Shown: positions 10,001 through 18,800 of the stretch, in pieces
Numbering within the stretch: position 1 is the stretch's first letter
How the letters are laid out: every line of letters begins with the position of its first letter
DNA from: Symsagittifera roscoffensis
Lineage: Eukaryota > Xenacoelomorpha > Acoela > Convolutidae
DNA length: 64,000 nucleotides
Reading direction: 5' to 3'
Assembly: GCF_963678635.1 (NCBI RefSeq)
Contig: NC_087067.1
Location: 18,793,639 to 18,857,638, forward strand
Program-made: the position numbers and the translations under genes
The notes under the pieces: model-generated
Seen by the model: only the letters and a program-made list of their open reading frames with translations
What the model was told of the DNA's origin: nothing
Database searches by the model: none

Positions 10001-12939
10001 CGACGTCAGAAGAAGACTTCAAGCCTCAGAAGGTAAACGTGAAGAGAGGTTCAACGAACGGACAGGTAGGGGAAGTGGAGATCGGCAAAGAATGGATCTC
10101 TAAGGCACATCAGGACATGGGCAAGCAAGTGACGAGTGATCCATTGGAGAGGAACAAGACGAGGAACACTTCCCGGACGTGGTGGGTGGCCCTCGAAACA
10201 TTGAAGGAAATGGAGGACTGCTTGAAGAAGTTGGACAGTGGAATAGCTCGCAAGCGACGCAATTGGGCCACCCAGCAAAAAGCCGAGGTTAATAAGATAG
10301 AGATGGCAAGTCATCTGAAGAGGTCCTGGCAGAGTTTGTTGAAGGATCATTTTGAAGAGGCGATGAGGACATCCTCATCAGCACCGCCACTGATGGCGAA
10401 CCCCTTCGTTAGAACTGCGGGACGATTAATGTTCACCTGGAGTCTGGTGGGAATAGAGTTGGAGACATTGACCTCGTATGACAGGCTGAAGTTGGGAAGC
10501 AAGAAGCTAGAGGTGTATCAGGCACTGATGCAACACGTGGCCAGGGACAATTCAGGCTTGAGCCTGGCTAGAAGAAAAGATGCCACATGTTTCTTGAGAT
10601 GGATAATGTCAATGATGTCTGATAGCACCATCCTGGCATGCCACCAGAGAGCAAGTGGAAGTAAAACCATGGAGAAAAGAGTCTCAACGATCATCTTGAA
10701 CGTATATCAGAGTACAGGAATAGAGAAAGAAGATGGTTCCAGACTATCCTTAGAGAACCATCGAAAGCTGGACGAGGTACGGAGGTTCTCTAATAAGAAG
10801 TTCGAGGAAGAACATGATGTTCACCGTAACCTGGCCTCGTCAGAACAGTACTCGAGACTCAGTGAGAAGGGGGAATACCAATATGTGTCTGGAGTGATGG
10901 GAATAGCCTACAATCCCTTCTTAGCCTCGGAAGCTGGAGGAGCCCACAGAAACCATGAGGTAGCGGAGCTACTGAAGTTTTGGACAGAAAGAATAATGGA
11001 GATAGACGCGGTGGAGAAAGAGGGGCCGAGCCTGGGCCTGATTCTTGAGAAAACACCAGAGGTGATAAGCATACCGCGCTCAAACAAGAGAGTTGAAGTG
11101 AACGTGGGCGGTGGAAATGGCTTGTTAACTACGAACTTGGGAGTGATATGGAAGCTACTAAGACCCTCCTCGTGTCCACATCCCCATGCGAGTCTAATCG
11201 AGGAAACCACCGAGCGAGTGAGGTTAGCACCAACGGAAGATGAAGATCTGGCGAAGTTGAGTGTGCTACATAAGCTAATCACGCCCCAGATGCAAGAGCC
11301 AAGCGAAAGGACGAGCGACCCCGGGTCAGCAAAGAAATTGGAGTCGGGTAGCTGTCTGGATTCGACGTGTGGGAACGGAGAGCACATCTGCGATGGACGG
11401 TCATGCGTCAGAATACTGTCGTTTCAAAAAGAAGACCTGGTCACTTGGTTCGAAGACATCACAGAAAGGGAGAAAAGTGAAGTGCAAATAACAGCGGAAT
11501 GTTACGCGAGAACCACGGTGAATATAGCGACAGCTCTCGGATTCTTCTCGAGAATGTGTGGTCTGCAGGCACTGGAGAGACTGGAATCTGAACATCATTT
11601 AGTGACGGCGTTGAGCGTAGAATCATGGCCCGGGGTGTTGCAGGTGACTCAAAAACACATCCGGGGCTGGAAGGTTGGTCTTGAGGCGGAAATGGGATTT
11701 CCCATGAGCGAAGCTTATGGCTTGCCATTGAACGCGAAATCGCTGATAGGGTCAATGATGGCCAACTTGTGCGGAAGTCACTACCCGCTACACATGGCGA
11801 TGGTGGAAGTGTCCAGCCAGAGAATACTGGTGGACAAGGCCTTCTCAGTGCCCAAGTGCGTGAGGTTGGCTCGGATGTCGCATCACTCGCACAAGTTGTT
11901 GAGAAAAATCAAAGGGACAGTACCAAAAGAATTGAGAGATGACTTAAGCGAAATCTGGGGAGAAGATCTTCTGAAGTTGGAAAGAGAAAACACAAGCGAT
12001 CACGAGAGACAAAACGTGATCGGGAAACCTGTGGGAAGTACTCCGAACCTGGAAGACAACGACACGATGCACGAGAAAATGATGGAGCTTGAGCCTCTCT
12101 TGGAAGCCTCAGGGGAGCGTAATCTCAGGAGCATTGAGATCTCTCATGGGGAATGCCCATGCCACTGTTTGGCACAAACGGTGTGGTATCCAGATCACAA
12201 GAACCTTTGCCTGGTGTGGGATGTGGAAGAGATTCGGTCGATCGGACTACCGGATCACCGGCAGAAGGTGACGCTCTTAGTAGTGAGTACGATGTTAGCT
12301 CTGAGATGGATAGAAGAGAATATAACGAAGTATCGGGAGGCGACGACGCCAACGGCTGAGTCAATATACGCGATAGACTACAGCAGGAGACTCGAGTTGT
12401 TTGAGACTGCGTGCAAAGTATTCGCCATACCGACGGAAGTCAGGCACGTATGGAGTCGCTTGAGGTACTTTCCATGGTTTCGGGCGACACTGACGTCTTG
12501 GTTGTACATGACAACGAAAGATCACATGAGAAAACATCAAAAAGAGTATCGACAGTTCCAGGCCGAGATTGGGCCGGAAGCTTTCAAGAGACCCCTGCTA
12601 ACCCATCGTAATGCGATCACGACAGGATGGAAAAGAGTGGGTAAGATGTCTAGAGACAATACCAAAGCGAGGGAGTCGATACTAGAGGAAGACCTGGCGA
12701 AGAACGTGAGCTTGAGCCTGCACAACTCCTTTTGCTTGAACCGAGAAGCTAGGGTGAAGGCACTACCCAACCAAGCAAAGAGGTTGCAGGAGCAGAGAGA
12801 ATGGATGCGATCCTATGAACAGCTGAAGGCTTGGGAGGAGATTGTGATTAGTTCCGATGATGAAGAGGAACTGTTGAGACAGTTTGCCGCATCCAGCACT
12901 TCAGGATGCAGTACCTCCAAGGCGAAGAGTACGAGATGA
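4060..12939 (+). CDS. Giant 2,959-residue frame of element A with tandem SGNH-hydrolase-like domains
   Basis: The frame starts at the ATG of MADRFWNSV. Residues 1-120 form a conserved N-terminal domain of unknown kind. Residues about 145-240 are a strongly charged coiled coil with repeated NLDRDQ-type heptads. Residues about 405-580 are an SGNH/GDSL hydrolase: block I GDSLVR with Ser417, GTNDVSRG with Asn466, and DGIHF with Asp560 and His563. A second, more divergent SGNH-like unit follows, with GSDF (Ser842), GMNDHL (Asn893) and DDHP (His1047). A hydrophobic stretch lies near residues 1200-1240. Residues 1650-2050 are acidic and poorly conserved. The C-terminal 800 residues are conserved with element B and include a C-x4-C-x4-H-x-C-x4-C cluster at 2432-2449. 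SGNH enzymes are esterases or lipases; the substrate here is unknown. The gene lies where an env gene would, but no signal peptide or fusion peptide was recognised. It is one open frame and looks whole. Confidence 0.8.
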   Translation: MADRFWNSVPAALRKPTLDELYRRLRDLDYTQIDERMAVMLNAILQLEDQGECRESATEAVLMIGYTTEGISNQEQTRWLSWNVDGGVRGFDLARNPGLNNNTEYGAGEFPLPTRPTVRSTSQSSSRVPSMSRMQQTTEAYPDLGVLKKELEKTQKERNKANLDRDQANLDREKVQLERDQAVNERDQALRLLEIQKAEHQQELRVRENVANRDQLKSELERIEQRQRELDAQKGARSNERVVTSSRPESRMEVDEAPRARGRFNLDREAREHMSEGLEVWIPNDVTPSLRNLETQPVRPLMDVVLPGYTPTSTSSGSQVSGASSRLKELGEKLQQQSRERSTRPELPPTWREQPVRNVVIASYKKNTEGNYHRHNRLDWSAEQGARRDCFHDAAWVEYLAPPRVPEGAVHLIIGDSLVRVLTQIRSHWQTGVLSFAGAATPQMLATLDMLGMTNVYTVTLMVGTNDVSRGEARKVTRLCDKMSCLLEELRIQMDPILLTVCTVPYNMMFDQHALEMNQKVRSLNKVIRDIHRKSVLPLRLLDIAERMEKKGFPEDTSKDGIHFDRPRGAEWLNDVFQEHINTLEADLLETAQFTLGPPPNPPFLASRALAGRLGARVDTRDSSRSNQTRLQSATPMESEEVESSTPPGSAMSSVVVADGRREKKSMETARLRYPEKLKELDLESLECRRELAETLGIERVSHEDLNRHHCVDWLKAHEAHFSRAKLMETTDLTGIPTKTIMGPINYRPLKLLGSPGLIIEPPKHRTGIARIRLATPAQLKVVDKLLNPGGMELPDAAYEGPKLAEDPRYGKPCGGTQLAKTLAVYDRADPAAARVVIVAGSDFEGTSPKLFWPETLVYSLPGAELNQMLTLVAAIKSEMPCEPELLLFAGMNDHLHAMGLLERLKGKEIPTSRKIWEAIQALFAAMNEVQENVASRFGSKTKVVFTTSPGYANMPPALQFVYAVLILIAEGSEWRILMAAPNRELEPSNLRLYKSELPAAWADISHALRGFYGLADVLIVLDEVLLLEISNFARQLKFSPVIGDDHPAINQLTASLWFRSMDVKVANSTSRSRGPSNERRNVVETEKQLESMKYRLTQENGWWPFLTPRLENVTNKTREEAPLLVKQIWSFLEKQLELAETRDMTVARFVSAANEVTIGGFWREHANGELKTRRDYEILKFLSPCWEKEFLAGVFGTTATIFGAFVQEILGMSISLLLALYLVYPRYLFNMGPAYMFSRGVETLRNDGYLALVLLTHGELVSFHRLMEYGEPLSMGRVHTSIETRSYKCAAGLKTLLVQYLMMQNRYMTGEDENPTSREEWEKANRGMPLLTDLCLAMRSDPMGIIRGLEEVVTCIYGPAVTYAFPDPLVITYRHSVTHLSLISVLDGTALNWCQQEVLRARMSNTVLFGKVKDAEMMVCNFRGQMQCRMGGKREGPIEMYPKFWNLNPLTADGREVLRIPAWKECFALVKRELEAIMEKEILPATMPEFPTVRRMTLGMNSPLVVPSIMAKMMTEETQRHFTDGWDPLFIGYTAAVYFHTSEMKVNSWTTQAKKSRGSQPPGYEVRKVLRTLEKEGLENMLPIWDDGRMIVMEGHVALVDEMKFATRKYKAPYGLEQEEVTQEGTELDAAGQLHVALTEYKKLDPTTTSPLSVDTPGDKRSGPVEDLFKRILERRRNESEEESMDETLSEAGEDMEVGNTPEPGPSGEELTTQELLKDLSEENWADTATPPLNPSPRKNLELPLAGETFNMGMLLLSSEEREKNTFEGNRDIFLGSLEDDAWQEFLEEFNREVGSETTLDKFKKELWDAVVRFGEPLLIGTGLDEKARKELLNKLVELRNARSKTRKEKCEDSSTLKQKTVDKMVDDIKRDKVGTSNMIKSTNILKARAGGRQELEGVDGEVESTMIATTPSSRDVKTRKRKREVEGWGSPSVDAVSEGNLRETAPIVLARCKTAAYKNSSELRKPLEVEKEIEVSASSTSEEDFKPQKVNVKRGSTNGQVGEVEIGKEWISKAHQDMGKQVTSDPLERNKTRNTSRTWWVALETLKEMEDCLKKLDSGIARKRRNWATQQKAEVNKIEMASHLKRSWQSLLKDHFEEAMRTSSSAPPLMANPFVRTAGRLMFTWSLVGIELETLTSYDRLKLGSKKLEVYQALMQHVARDNSGLSLARRKDATCFLRWIMSMMSDSTILACHQRASGSKTMEKRVSTIILNVYQSTGIEKEDGSRLSLENHRKLDEVRRFSNKKFEEEHDVHRNLASSEQYSRLSEKGEYQYVSGVMGIAYNPFLASEAGGAHRNHEVAELLKFWTERIMEIDAVEKEGPSLGLILEKTPEVISIPRSNKRVEVNVGGGNGLLTTNLGVIWKLLRPSSCPHPHASLIEETTERVRLAPTEDEDLAKLSVLHKLITPQMQEPSERTSDPGSAKKLESGSCLDSTCGNGEHICDGRSCVRILSFQKEDLVTWFEDITEREKSEVQITAECYARTTVNIATALGFFSRMCGLQALERLESEHHLVTALSVESWPGVLQVTQKHIRGWKVGLEAEMGFPMSEAYGLPLNAKSLIGSMMANLCGSHYPLHMAMVEVSSQRILVDKAFSVPKCVRLARMSHHSHKLLRKIKGTVPKELRDDLSEIWGEDLLKLERENTSDHERQNVIGKPVGSTPNLEDNDTMHEKMMELEPLLEASGERNLRSIEISHGECPCHCLAQTVWYPDHKNLCLVWDVEEIRSIGLPDHRQKVTLLVVSTMLALRWIEENITKYREATTPTAESIYAIDYSRRLELFETACKVFAIPTEVRHVWSRLRYFPWFRATLTSWLYMTTKDHMRKHQKEYRQFQAEIGPEAFKRPLLTHRNAITTGWKRVGKMSRDNTKARESILEEDLAKNVSLSLHNSFCLNREARVKALPNQAKRLQEQREWMRSYEQLKAWEEIVISSDDEEELLRQFAASSTSGCSTSKAKSTR

Positions 12940-13357
12940 ATGGGCAAATCGGATGGATATTGAGTCTTGAGAGGGAAGGGGGGCTTGAGCGTGGATCCGA
13001 GTGAAACTTGGATTCACGAAAAAGAAATTTTAACAAAGCAAATATTGTTACTAATACACTATATTTATTATATAAATCGAAATGATGCATGACAATTTCC
13101 TGATTGAATAGGACAAAAGAGATTTTAAAATGATTGGCTTGAAAAGCGAAAATTCAAGGGTGCAGGTGTATGCAGATTTTGGTTGCTGTTTAGCAATAGT
13201 GTGAAAATTTTAAATGGCTGTGAATTTTGGGGTGTAGATAAGCTTAAATCTGCTGCGAACTTCTGTAAATGACCACTGGCACTGTATCTTGAGCAACACT
13301 CGGTTTTTCTGGGACTCACTGGCAGAAGACAGCGCGCGATGAGGACATCGATCTCGA
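12940..13357 (+). other. 3' untranslated spacer of element A
   Basis: About 420 bp without a frame. Near its end the sequence GCGCGATGAGGACAT, 20-odd bases before the polypurine tract, has a close counterpart in element B upstream of its tract. This suggests that a short conserved signal flanks the plus-strand priming site. Confidence 0.45.
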
Positions 13358-13369
13358 GTCCGGGGAGTA
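13358..13369 (+). promoter_or_regulatory. Polypurine tract of element A
   Basis: GTCCGGGGAGTA lies directly before the TGTG start of the LTR. The same 12 bases precede the LTR of element B on the other strand (14989-15000). In this class of element the tract primes plus-strand DNA synthesis. Its place and its conservation in both elements make the call strong, although it contains a few pyrimidines. Confidence 0.7.
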
Positions 13370-14066
13370 TGTGCCAGTCGGTCATATTTGGAAGTTTGAC
13401 CTTGAGAGAAGCAAAAAACACTTGATTTTGGAGTGAAATTTAATTTTTCAAAATTTCGAATGGAACCTGTCATGCACGATTTTCTCGCGAGAACTGAAAA
13501 TCAGAAAAAGAAGTTAGAACAATTTCAGAACAATTGAGACACACACGCGGGAAAGTTGTAAGAAAAAGCAGTAGGAAATTGCTATTCGCAATTTCCATCA
13601 CTATAATAATCGAGAGTAGAGCTGTCCCATCTGTGACAGAGACGAGAGCATTCCCACGAATTGGATTATAGCGACTGGAGTGTTATTCGGAACTGGACTA
13701 GAGTGAACCTTCGGTGGAAAGGTGGACAACTTGAGTGTCCTAATGGTTCACAAGAAAACTATTGTCTAGAGAATAAACTCGTTCTCATTGTTAAAACTAT
13801 AAAACATTAGACTCATTTAGTTGCGTTATTTAATTCTTGAGTTAATTACCGACTGGATTATTTCCCACTTCTTGAGCGTGCTACTATGTGAGTACAAATT
13901 TAAATTCCTAGAGTGTGTTTTATGATTGTTATGTTGAGGTAAGGCGAGTTTTAGGTTGATCCATCTGAAATGGATCAAAGTTCCACTGTCTAATAAAAAG
14001 TAACTTAACGGATTGTTCCAACCCGGTTTTTAACGGCGTTCATGTATTTTGGGTATCTAGAGACCT
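13370..14066 (+). repeat. 3' LTR of element A, first part (697 bp)
   Basis: The LTR begins TGTGCCAGTCG right after the polypurine tract and runs to the insertion point of element B. The remaining 222 bp follow B at 38566-38787 and end CGAATGTTACA, the same terminus as the LTR of B. The joined length of about 919 bp matches the 922-bp LTR of B. An AATAAA lies at 13772-13777. Apart from the ends, the sequence does not resemble the LTR of B. Confidence 0.85.
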
Positions 14067-14988
14067 TGTAACATTCGCCCGGAAGATACATATCGACGGA
14101 TAACAAAACTAAGTCTTAAGACGACTGGCTAGCGTCTAAACAGAGCTTTGCATGTTTTTCACCGTCTCTACCAAGCCAGTACTTTTCGGTGGTCTTTCTT
14201 ACATCAGGCTGACAAAAACGTTACTGTTCTCCGGCTTCGACCAGAACGCTCAAATTAACTGAATTACATGCGAAATTAGTGAGCTCATGGCTGGGTCTCT
14301 GTATCCCCAGACCACGAGGTCACTCCTAAAAACAGGGCTACTACTTATTATATTACTATGGTTTTTGTTCAGTAGATAAAAATCATCATCTCCATCGAAG
14401 ATGGATCAACCCTTTCCCCCAACTCCTAGCACCTCATCTTTGTCAAAACTAATCAAAATATCAGTTAAATTCAAGTCAGGACATGACAGGATGCTAAAAG
14501 TTTATGTGAGTTAATAAAAGTTTCCGTCCCGAGACCCTTCCGGATTCTTGAATCCGCCGAATCAAGCTCCTTACTCTTGATTTCTTGCTAATCCGGAAGG
14601 CTGGTTCTCACCCTTCACCGTTGTTGGCAACGGCCTTGCAACTATTGTAGCAGCACAATAGTTGCAACTTGGAACGTTCTCTGCTATTGTAGTTCGTTGT
14701 CGTTTTTCTTCAATCTCGATTTTCGTTCTGTTCGCAATCGCAGATAAAGTTGTTCTGTTTTTTTACTCGCTTTTTTGTTAAAATGGCCGTTTCAGCATTT
14801 CTCAGAAATGTGACGTCATCATTCGAATTTTTGAAAATTTAAAATACTAGAATATTCTAGCCCTCACCGTTCGGCTAAACGTTCCAATAACGTCGCTAAT
14901 CCTTCGAAATCATCAACTCGGAAGGCTTCCTGCTCAAAATTCGAATCCTGCATAAATTGCATTTTGGCCATTCCGGTCGAATGTCACA
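14067..14988 (-). repeat. 3' LTR of element B (922 bp)
   Basis: It matches 37644-38565 in the same orientation with about three single-base differences by eye. On the element strand it starts TGTGACATTCG and ends CGAATGTTACA, an inverted terminal repeat. It contains one direct and one inverted copy of the CCGGAAGG motif that also fills the leader of the element. Confidence 0.95.
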
Positions 14989-15000
14989 TACTCCCCGGAC
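14989..15000 (-). promoter_or_regulatory. Polypurine tract of element B
   Basis: On the - strand GTCCGGGGAGTA immediately precedes the LTR start TGTGAC, exactly as in element A. This marks the plus-strand primer and confirms that the element reads on the - strand. Confidence 0.7.
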
Positions 15001-15808
15001 AGTCCGGTCAATGTCCTCATTGAATCGCGCAATGTTCTAAATGGTTACAGTGTCATCGAACAGAATTTACAAAATGCACGAAATTACTTTTATCTACGTC
15101 ACATCGACTCACTGCAGAATATAAATGGCATCATACTACATCACTATAGCCTTCAAATTCTTTCATTAATCTGCATATTGAGGATATGACTTAAGATAAA
15201 ACATATCTTCTGACTTCCAGTGTCAAATGTCCCGATTGAAACTTTTTCTTCTAGATTTAAAAGGTGTTGGCTTGCAGGACAGTCCTGCCAACCAACAAGC
15301 TAAAATTATCCTACTATGCTCCTTCCCTTCGGAAATCTTGCTTGTCTATTGTCCTGAGTATTAAAACTAAGAAACTTTGTGGTTAGAAAGAACAATGCAA
15401 CAACCTCCCTCCTCAAGAAGTTACTCAAGTTTCTCATGTCACCACAAAGTTATCAGTCTTCCTAAGTGATTAAAAACAATCATGCAGGCTGGAATATTTA
15501 AATATACTCTTCCCTCAAGCCTTTCTAAATAAATAATAAGTGAGTGTCTCTAAAGCCACTTCAACTAAAACCAAAATGCAAATTTATAAATGCAACAATT
15601 TCAAAACTCAACTAAATGTTTCAGTTTTCAATTACAACTTGGTTGCTTGGTTTCTCACTTGAGTTTTTCACACACATAAAACAATTCTGAGTTTTAACTT
15701 TTCCTCATCATCCCTTTGTTCTCTTCTTTTTTCGTCGTTTAGAAGTTCTAAAACTTCTAAATTCTTCTAATTTTCTTTCTTGCTGCCTCTTGTTTTCTCG
15801 ACCATTCG
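15001..15808 (-). other. 3' spacer of element B
   Basis: About 800 bp between the last frame and the polypurine tract, AT-rich and without a coding frame. A short inverted repeat (CTTTGTGGT near 15372 and ACCACAAAG near 15440) could form a hairpin. The bases just before the tract resemble those in element A. Confidence 0.5.
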
Positions 15809-18800
15809 TCAATGCTCCATTTCCTCCTCCTGTGACACTGACTCCGCACTCTCGGTTTCCGTGTCTTGTAGCACGTCATTGACTATCCTGACGCTGTTGG
15901 AAGCCGTCCTCCAACACTTCTGCTCTTCCACCCTCTGTTTACAGCAAGGTAGGGGATCCACGTTTGATTCTCTGTTTCTACAGAAGCTGTTGTGGAGACA
16001 CAACGTCACGTTTCTCTCCAAATCTTCTTTCAGCATCTCTGCCTTCTCATTTCCACTACGCTCGCTCGTCCTGGAAATTCTTTTCACAGCGGTGGTCACT
16101 GCATTCCGATGGGTCACGAAAGCTCGCTTGAAAGCTCCTGCCCCAATGTCCAGCTGATATTCACTGTACACTCTGCCATGTTTCGACATATGCTTTTTCG
16201 CATACTCGTACAACCATGCAGTCATGTTAGCTCTGAACCATGGCATCAATCGTTTTCTTGCCCATATCTTCTTCACTTCCATCGGAATGTTTAGAACTTT
16301 GCACATTGTCTCAAAAAGATCTAAATCTTTTAGACAATCTAATTTCTGCAATTGTTCTCTCGTCGGTGCCTCCTGTCTATTATTTTCTCTCACATGAGCT
16401 TCCAGCCATCGTATCGCCATCATAACTCCCACTATCACTATTGTTATGGGCTGTGATGAATCTGGTAAACCCATGGAGAGCAGCTCTCCAGAGTCCCAGA
16501 TCAACACCAAATTACTACGCTTGGGATACCACCAGGTCTGCAGCAAGCAGTGGCAAGGAAACTCGTCATGTGTCAACATGATGCTCCTCCAATTGCGTTT
16601 TCCTGAAGCTTCCAGCAATGGTTCCACTTCCATCATCACTCGGTGGATTTCATCATTCTCATCTACTGCATTGTAATCTATGACAGTTGATCCTCTCTGT
16701 TTCTGTTTTTCAAAATCACTGAAGTTCCCGCTCACATATCCCATGAACTTCTTTCCTAGTATTGACTCCAACTCCTCTTTGGTTCTCTCTGGAACTGCTG
16801 AGAACATCTTACATAGTAACTCGTAAGACTTTTCAGACATTCTCGCCAATCTCACGCACTTTGGCACTGAGTAAGCTTGATCCACGATCGTTCTTGTACT
16901 CTTCACGTCCACAGCCACGAAATGTACAGGGTATCTGCTCTTGCACATTGGAGCCAACGTTGAACCCACCAAATATCGTGCTCCTGATGGTCTACAATAA
17001 GTTTCGCTGTGTCTGATGTTCATCTCCGTTTCGATTGCTTCCCTCCATTTTCCTATATACTTCTGCTCAGTCTGCAGAACTCCTGGGAATACTTCTACGC
17101 TGATGGCTGTGACCATCTCATGTTTCTGTTCTAGATTCAATAGTGACTCTAAAGAACCAAACATGCTGTAGAATCCTAGTGCTGTCACTAGATTCACATC
17201 GGTTCCTCCATGGCAATCTGCTATCAGTTCCGTTTCCGTTCTTGCTTTCATCACTACATTTCCAAACAATACCGTCAACTGCTTGTGTTGTTTCTCCAGG
17301 GTTTTCACACAGTCTAGACTTCCACAAACGTGACCCTCTAGTCCACAGACTTCCGCCAGACAGCTACCAGGTTTGACCCAGTCTTCTGGTCCCCAGCCAG
17401 GCAACTCCACTCTATCTTCTCCGTTGCTCTTAGAGGCTGTTATCATCACATTATATATGATGTTGAGGTCACGCAGGTTACAGTCCGCATTCAGTTCCCT
17501 CTGTATGTCCTGTGTCGCCCGTAATATTGAGTCAGCGTTGGGACTAGGACACCACGATGGCTTCATCAATTCCCACACTGCCATCAAGCTCGTTCTCAGT
17601 AATTCATCTGAGAATCCCAACCCAAATTCCACTCTCTTGTCGGATTTTGGTACTGAAGGTGCAGTCACCTCTTCTTCCAAGACCAATCCCAATTTGGCCT
17701 GTGGATTGTTAACGCTCTTAGTCGTCACAATTCTGGACGTCCAGAATCTTAGTAACACCGCCTGCTCATAATCAAAGAAGCAATCACGTATGTCTTCACT
17801 CAGGAAAGGATTGTACGCTATCCCTATGATCCCGGATACATAGCTATATGACTTCTTCTTGATCGGTCCACAGTATTCACTGGATTTCGGCAATGCTCCC
17901 ATAGATTCTTTAGTGAGCCTCAACTCCTTGTTTGAGAATCTCCTGATCTCGTCTATCTTTTTCATGGGTTCCAATTCTTCAGGTTCTTTCATGTTCACCC
18001 TCATCGGTTTACTTTGCTGCATATCCAGCATTGCTAGCAAGAACATGGCTTTCGTTCGCTCATCGCCTTCCTTCAACATTTTAACACAAGTGCTTAATGC
18101 AGGTACTGAGATCTGCTCTATCAGGAATCGAATGAAACAGAGAGCGTCTCTCCGCTTTGCACACGCTACTGCTGCTCCCTCCTGGACTATCAGATCCCTC
18201 AGATTCGTCATAAGGAAAACTTTTTCCTCCTTTGATCTCTTCCTTTCTTCCGAATCATATTCTTCGCGAGTCAGTCCCATCATGCACCAGGCGAGCCTGA
18301 GTTGTAATTCTGTCCTTACGTAAGGTACTGCCACGAGAGCATGTATTCTTGGCGTAGTCCTCATTTCTTCTTCGAAATACCTCAATACTACTGCTTTCCA
18401 TGGAAGGCTCACTAACTGCTCGATCGTCTCCGCCTCTACGTCAGACGACGCCAAAGTTCCATACGCCTTCTGCTTGAGGGTGGTGCCTTGCAACATCATT
18501 TCCAGATAACCCTCCATGGCTTTTTCGTCTTCCAGGGCCACTACATACCCTCTAGCCGAGTTCCGGTATTCCAACATCTCCATGTATCCACCGGTGGGTT
18601 CATCTATCGACACTGTCTCCGACACTGTTAGTCGGTTGTATTCCACTGGTGTCAGTTGTCCTGCAACACTCCCTTTTCCATGATTCATGGGAGATGGTTT
18701 GAAGTCCCTCATTTTACTCTCTCCACATTGACTGAGTATTTCCATTTCTAAAGTTGCTCCAGTCAGAGTGCGGTCACTCCTTTTGGATTTATAACCGGTT

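Larger units (their letters stand above)
1..14066 (+). mobile_element. Giant Ty3/gypsy-type LTR retrotransposon, element A (left end outside window)
   Basis: This is the 3' part of a large LTR element read on the + strand. In order it shows the end of RNase H, an integrase, an integrase tail with a macro-like region, a 2,959-residue extra frame, a polypurine tract and the start of the 3' LTR. The LTR is interrupted at 14066 by element B and resumes at 38566-38787. The 5' LTR, gag, protease and reverse transcriptase lie beyond position 1, so LTR dating is impossible here. The pol part in view looks broken (about two breaks); the long 3' frame looks whole. The family call rests on the DD35E integrase with GPY/F tail and on alignment with element B, whose RT-RNase H-integrase order is that of Ty3/gypsy. 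It is older than B, because B is inserted in it. Confidence 0.9.

Noticed and set aside
9201-10022. Long Ser-rich frame on the - strand
   Set aside because: It lies antisense to the acidic part of the giant frame, and its composition is the mirror of Glu/Lys/Arg codons.
4060-12939. Envelope glycoprotein for the giant frame
   Set aside because: Apart from its position after pol nothing supports it: no signal peptide, no furin-like site with fusion peptide and no clear C-terminal membrane anchor were seen.
4060-12939. LINE ORF1 with esterase domain
   Set aside because: The frame lies between an LTR-element pol and an LTR with its polypurine tract, and no LINE reverse transcriptase is near.
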